DNA of 16,195 bases, taken from Clostridiales bacterium (GTDB taxonomy: Bacteria > Bacillota > Clostridia > Oscillospirales > Acutalibacteraceae). Below, one piece after another: positions 14,470 through 16,195 of the stretch (its first letter is position 1; every line of letters starts with the position of its first letter). The notes beneath the pieces are model-generated. The model saw only the letters and a list, made by a program, of their open reading frames with translations. It made no database searches and was not told the DNA's origin. The translations under genes and the position numbers were made by a program. The DNA lies in contig JAAYKB010000020.1 in the NCBI GenBank assembly GCA_012522615.1, forward strand, positions 1 to 16,195, given 5' to 3'.

Positions 14470-14731
14470 CCCCGTCAATATCCTCCTCGTCCGCATCGCG
14501 GTCGTTAAGGCGATTTGCAACCGTTTCGGGCTGAACCGCGGATAAGATTACATGGTCGCTGTCGGTCACCAGGACGGCGCGTGTCCGCCTGCCGTAGGTC
14601 GCGTCTATTAACGTTCCCTTGTCCTTGGCGTCCTGTATAATCCGCTTTATGGGAGCGGATTCGGGACTGACAATCGCGACAAGACGATTTGCCGAAACCA
14701 TGTTGCCAAAGCCGATGTTGATTAGCTTCAT
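14462..14731 (-). CDS. remA: Extracellular-matrix regulator RemA (DUF370)
   Basis: RemA is a small DNA-binding protein that in B. subtilis forms oligomeric rings, activates matrix operons and affects osmoprotection genes. In Clostridia without those operons its targets are unclear. From the ATG at 14731 it has 89 residues, the same length as the B. subtilis protein. It shows the highly conserved core LINIGFGNMVSANR, then IVSPESAPIKRI, DATYGRRTRAV and VILSAVQPETV, ending in an acidic tail DADEEDIDGDE. An ATG four codons upstream (14743) is too close to the AAAGGA site to use it well; for 14731 that site is 13 bases away, with a GGA nearer. yicC-remA-gmk order is conserved in Firmicutes. Confidence 0.94.
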   Translation of the reverse strand: MKLINIGFGNMVSANRLVAIVSPESAPIKRIIQDAKDKGTLIDATYGRRTRAVLVTDSDHVILSAVQPETVANRLNDRDADEEDIDGDE

Positions 14732-14783
14732 TTTCTGTTCCATGTCCTTTCATGACGATTTGTCCGGGCAAAATCAGACGCAA

Positions 14784-15662
14784 TCATTCGATATTCTGAA
14801 TCTGTTCGCGTATCTTTTCAATCTCAGCCTTAATATCAATCACAACCCGCGCGAGGGTCACATCCTGCGATTTGGAACCGATTGTATTCACCTCGCGGTT
14901 GATCTCCTGCACAAGAAAATCCAGCTTGCGGCCTACGGGCTCGTCACCCGAAAGCATTGCTGCAAGCTGCTCCAGATGACTGCGAAGACGGACGGTCTCC
15001 TCGTCAACCGCAATCTTATCCGCATATATGGCAGCCTCGGTAAGAATCCTTTGCTCGTCAACCGCAGCCCCCGACAAAAGCTCGCGCATACGGGCCTCAA
15101 CCCTATTCATATGCTCCTTGACAATGAGGGGCGAGCGTTCCTCGACAACCTTGACCGCCCCCAGTATGGTATCCGCCCTTTTGAGTATATCCTCTTTCAG
15201 CGCCTCTCCCTCACGCTCACGCATGCTGATAAACCGTTTAAGCGCCTCGTCTAGAACCTGTCTGACGGCCTGCCATATGGCCTCTTCGTCCTCGGCAATG
15301 CGATGGACGGTCAGCACATCGGGAAACCTTGCGAGCGCGACGGCGGAGGTATCGTCCTTGATTCCATATTTTGAATTCAGCTCGCGCAGCGCATTTAAAT
15401 AGCTTTCCGCAAGTGTGTGATTGACGGTCACAACGCTGACCGGCGCGTCAACCGTTTCAATCCATATATAAACGTCAACCTTGCCGCGGGAGATTGTCTT
15501 TTGTATATAGCTTTTAAGCCGTTCGTCAAGAAAGCCGTATGCCCTTGAAATCCTTGAAGAGTATTCATAGTAGCGGTGATTGACCGACTTCACCTCAACG
15601 GTTATATCCATTCCCTCAACCGTTTCCTGAAACCGACCGTAACCGGTCATGCTTCTTATCAT
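14784..15662 (-). CDS. yicC: YicC/YloC-family endoribonuclease
   Basis: YicC-family proteins are ring-forming endoribonucleases linked to RNA turnover in E. coli and B. subtilis (YloC). This 292-residue protein has the family's normal length and its start MIRSMTGYGRFQ. The N-terminal half (about 1-155) has VEVKSVNHRYYEYSSR, a family signature. The C-terminal DUF1732-like helical half (about 205-292) has the near-invariant GRKLDFLVQEINREVNTIGSKS. The ATG at 15662 is preceded by AAGGA eight bases upstream. It is the first gene of the cluster, 40 nt after the predicted transcription start and ~50 nt before remA. The Bacillus order yloC-remA-gmk is identical. Confidence 0.95.
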   Translation of the reverse strand: MIRSMTGYGRFQETVEGMDITVEVKSVNHRYYEYSSRISRAYGFLDERLKSYIQKTISRGKVDVYIWIETVDAPVSVVTVNHTLAESYLNALRELNSKYGIKDDTSAVALARFPDVLTVHRIAEDEEAIWQAVRQVLDEALKRFISMREREGEALKEDILKRADTILGAVKVVEERSPLIVKEHMNRVEARMRELLSGAAVDEQRILTEAAIYADKIAVDEETVRLRSHLEQLAAMLSGDEPVGRKLDFLVQEINREVNTIGSKSQDVTLARVVIDIKAEIEKIREQIQNIE

Positions 15663-15709
15663 TGTATCATTCCTTAAACAGGTATAATAAGTATAATGGG
15701 CTATTGATT

Positions 15710-15739
15710 ATTTTACCAACAAACACGGCGTTCTGTCAA
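15710..15739 (-). promoter_or_regulatory. Sigma-A promoter of the yicC-to-spoVM cluster
   Basis: On the minus strand a perfect TTGACA (15739-15734) is followed after 18 bases by TAAAAT (15715-15710), with TG one base before the -10. Start of transcription would be near 15703, about 40 nt before the yicC ATG. It is the best vegetative promoter found at the head of the minus-strand cluster. Read-through from further right is not excluded. Confidence 0.72.
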
Positions 15740-15826
15740 CATCAATACATCCAATACCATGCTTTCTTTTATATATGCTATATTATAATGATTAATTATT
15801 GAATTATATATGATGCTTAATATTAA
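15740..15826. other. AT-rich spacer between the cluster promoter and a gene remnant
   Basis: This stretch is made largely of A and T, especially 15765-15830, with repeated TATAT/ATTAAT words. I see no gene, stable hairpin or clear operator. It could act as an upstream AT-rich element for the promoter at 15710-15739, or be decayed sequence next to the remnant at 15827. Confidence 0.45.
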
Positions 15827-15907
15827 AATCGGTGCAAGGTCACCATCTTCGAGGGCAAATTTACCGCGGAATCCAAGTCCGGCTTGACGGCGGATGTAAA
15901 AGAATAA
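15827..15907 (+). pseudogene. 3' remnant of an unrecognised plus-strand gene
   Basis: After an in-frame TAA (15824-15826) an open frame of 26 codons ends in TAA at 15905-15907. From residue 4 it reads KVTIFEGKFTAE followed by SKSGLTADVKE. Codon choice is GC-richer than the bases before it and resembles a real gene end. A terminator of matching polarity begins 16 nt after the stop. There is no start codon or ribosome site, and upstream bases become AT-rich abruptly. The simplest reading is that the rest of the gene was deleted. I do not recognise the family. A chance open frame cannot be excluded at this length. Confidence 0.5.
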
Positions 15908-15923
15908 GGTCGAAAACAAGCAA

Positions 15924-15964
15924 GGCACTCTACGAATTTAAACGTAGGGTGCCATGTTTTGTTT
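15924..15964 (+). terminator. Rho-independent terminator, plus-strand polarity
   Basis: GGCACTCTACG (15924-15934) pairs with CGTAGGGTGCC (15943-15953) in plus-strand RNA, 11 pairs including one U-G, with an 8-nt loop. The T-rich tail ATGTTTTGTTT ends at 15964. On the minus strand the U-G becomes a C-A mismatch, so the hairpin is better for plus-strand transcripts. It may also stop the minus-strand gene entering from the right, as a convergent terminator. Confidence 0.75.
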
Positions 15965-16005
15965 CGAAAATCAAACGCTATCGGGAAATATTGAACTAAG
16001 TTTGT

Positions 16006-16031
16006 GCAGCATATCGATATCGTGCTTTTTT
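16006..16031. repeat. Palindrome with adjacent T-run just past the partial gene
   Basis: ATATCGATAT (16011-16020) is a perfect 10-bp palindrome inside a longer imperfect one, GCA (16006-16008) matching TGC (16023-16025) with two mismatched bases between on each side. A run of six T follows on the plus strand. It is weak as a terminator because the stem is AT-rich and has no loop. It could be a protein site or chance. Confidence 0.3.
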
Positions 16032-16195
16032 ATTTCCTGAACTGGACTATCTCTCCGGTTTTTTCTTGACTGATGATTTTACCATTGCTATCAAAAGCAT
16101 ACTTATATACATAGCTTACCCCTCCTATGGAGAAAGAACTTGTCATGGGTGAAAAGAAAGAATCGGTTATGCTTTCGACATTCCACAAAAGACTA
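16030..16195 (-). CDS. Unrecognised protein, C-terminal 54 residues (cut by the window edge)
   Basis: A minus-strand frame is open from the right edge to a TAA at 16032-16030. It reads SLLWNVESITDSFFSP near its start and ends SYVYKYAFDSNGKIISQEKT then GEIVQFRK. The SYVYKYAFDSNGKIIS stretch has the aromatic/Asp-Ser-Asn-Gly pattern of beta-hairpin repeats in some surface or secreted proteins, but one copy is too little for a family call. The codons are more AT-rich than in the cluster to the left, with many TCT, AGT, ATA and TTT. No start or ribosome site is within the window. It runs in the same direction as yicC and is separated from it by ~370 nt holding the remnant and terminator. Confidence 0.55.
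   Translation of the reverse strand, partial: SLLWNVESITDSFFSPMTSSFSIGGVSYVYKYAFDSNGKIISQEKTGEIVQFRK

Noticed and set aside
15713..15928. 71-codon minus-strand ORF upstream of yicC
   Set aside because: It overlaps the promoter, the AT-rich spacer and the plus-strand remnant; the product has no coding character and no ribosome site.
1..16195. CRISPR array, tRNA, rRNA, riboswitch or insertion sequence
   Set aside because: No regularly spaced repeats, cloverleaf, rRNA-like stretch, conserved aptamer core or transposase/terminal repeat was seen on either strand by reading.

Overview
The window is a stretch of chromosome from an endospore-forming member of the Firmicutes, most likely a Clostridia-type anaerobe of moderate G+C. 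The basis is an almost unbroken minus-strand run of housekeeping genes in the order known from the Bacillus subtilis ylo/spoVM region, together with two sporulation genes (spoVM, yunB). Gene identities come from motifs read in the translations. No database search was possible.

Read in the direction of transcription (right to left), the main cluster starts at a good sigma-A-type promoter (15710-15739). It runs yicC, remA, gmk, rpoZ, priA, def, fmt, a YugP-type membrane zinc protease, rsmB, rlmN, prpC, prkC, rsgA, thiN, a 47-codon membrane-protein gene and spoVM, and ends at a hairpin terminator (1541-1577). Genes are closely packed. Several overlap (remA/gmk and gmk/rpoZ by 8 nt, protease/rsmB by 1 nt), and the longest gap inside the block is under 100 nt. 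Compared with B. subtilis, coaBC is absent between rpoZ and priA, rpe is absent between rsgA and thiN, and a zinc protease sits between fmt and rsmB. After the terminator, yunB and then ligA (cut by the left window edge) follow on the same strand, each with its own recognisable promoter.

The cluster joins nucleotide supply and transcription (gmk, rpoZ), replication restart (priA), N-terminal formyl handling (fmt, def), rRNA/tRNA modification and ribosome assembly (rsmB, rlmN, rsgA), Ser/Thr phosphorylation signalling (prkC with its phosphatase prpC), biofilm/matrix regulation (remA), thiamine cofactor activation (thiN) and spore coat assembly (spoVM, yunB).

The right-hand ~500 bases differ. 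They are AT-rich and hold a 26-codon plus-strand gene remnant followed by its own terminator, a palindrome, and the 3' end of an unrecognised minus-strand gene that runs off the window. The least explained items are this remnant-plus-terminator, the small membrane gene before spoVM, a 12-bp perfect inverted repeat between priA and def, and a 10-bp inverted repeat between prpC and prkC. I see no mobile element, CRISPR array, tRNA, rRNA or evident new multi-gene system.
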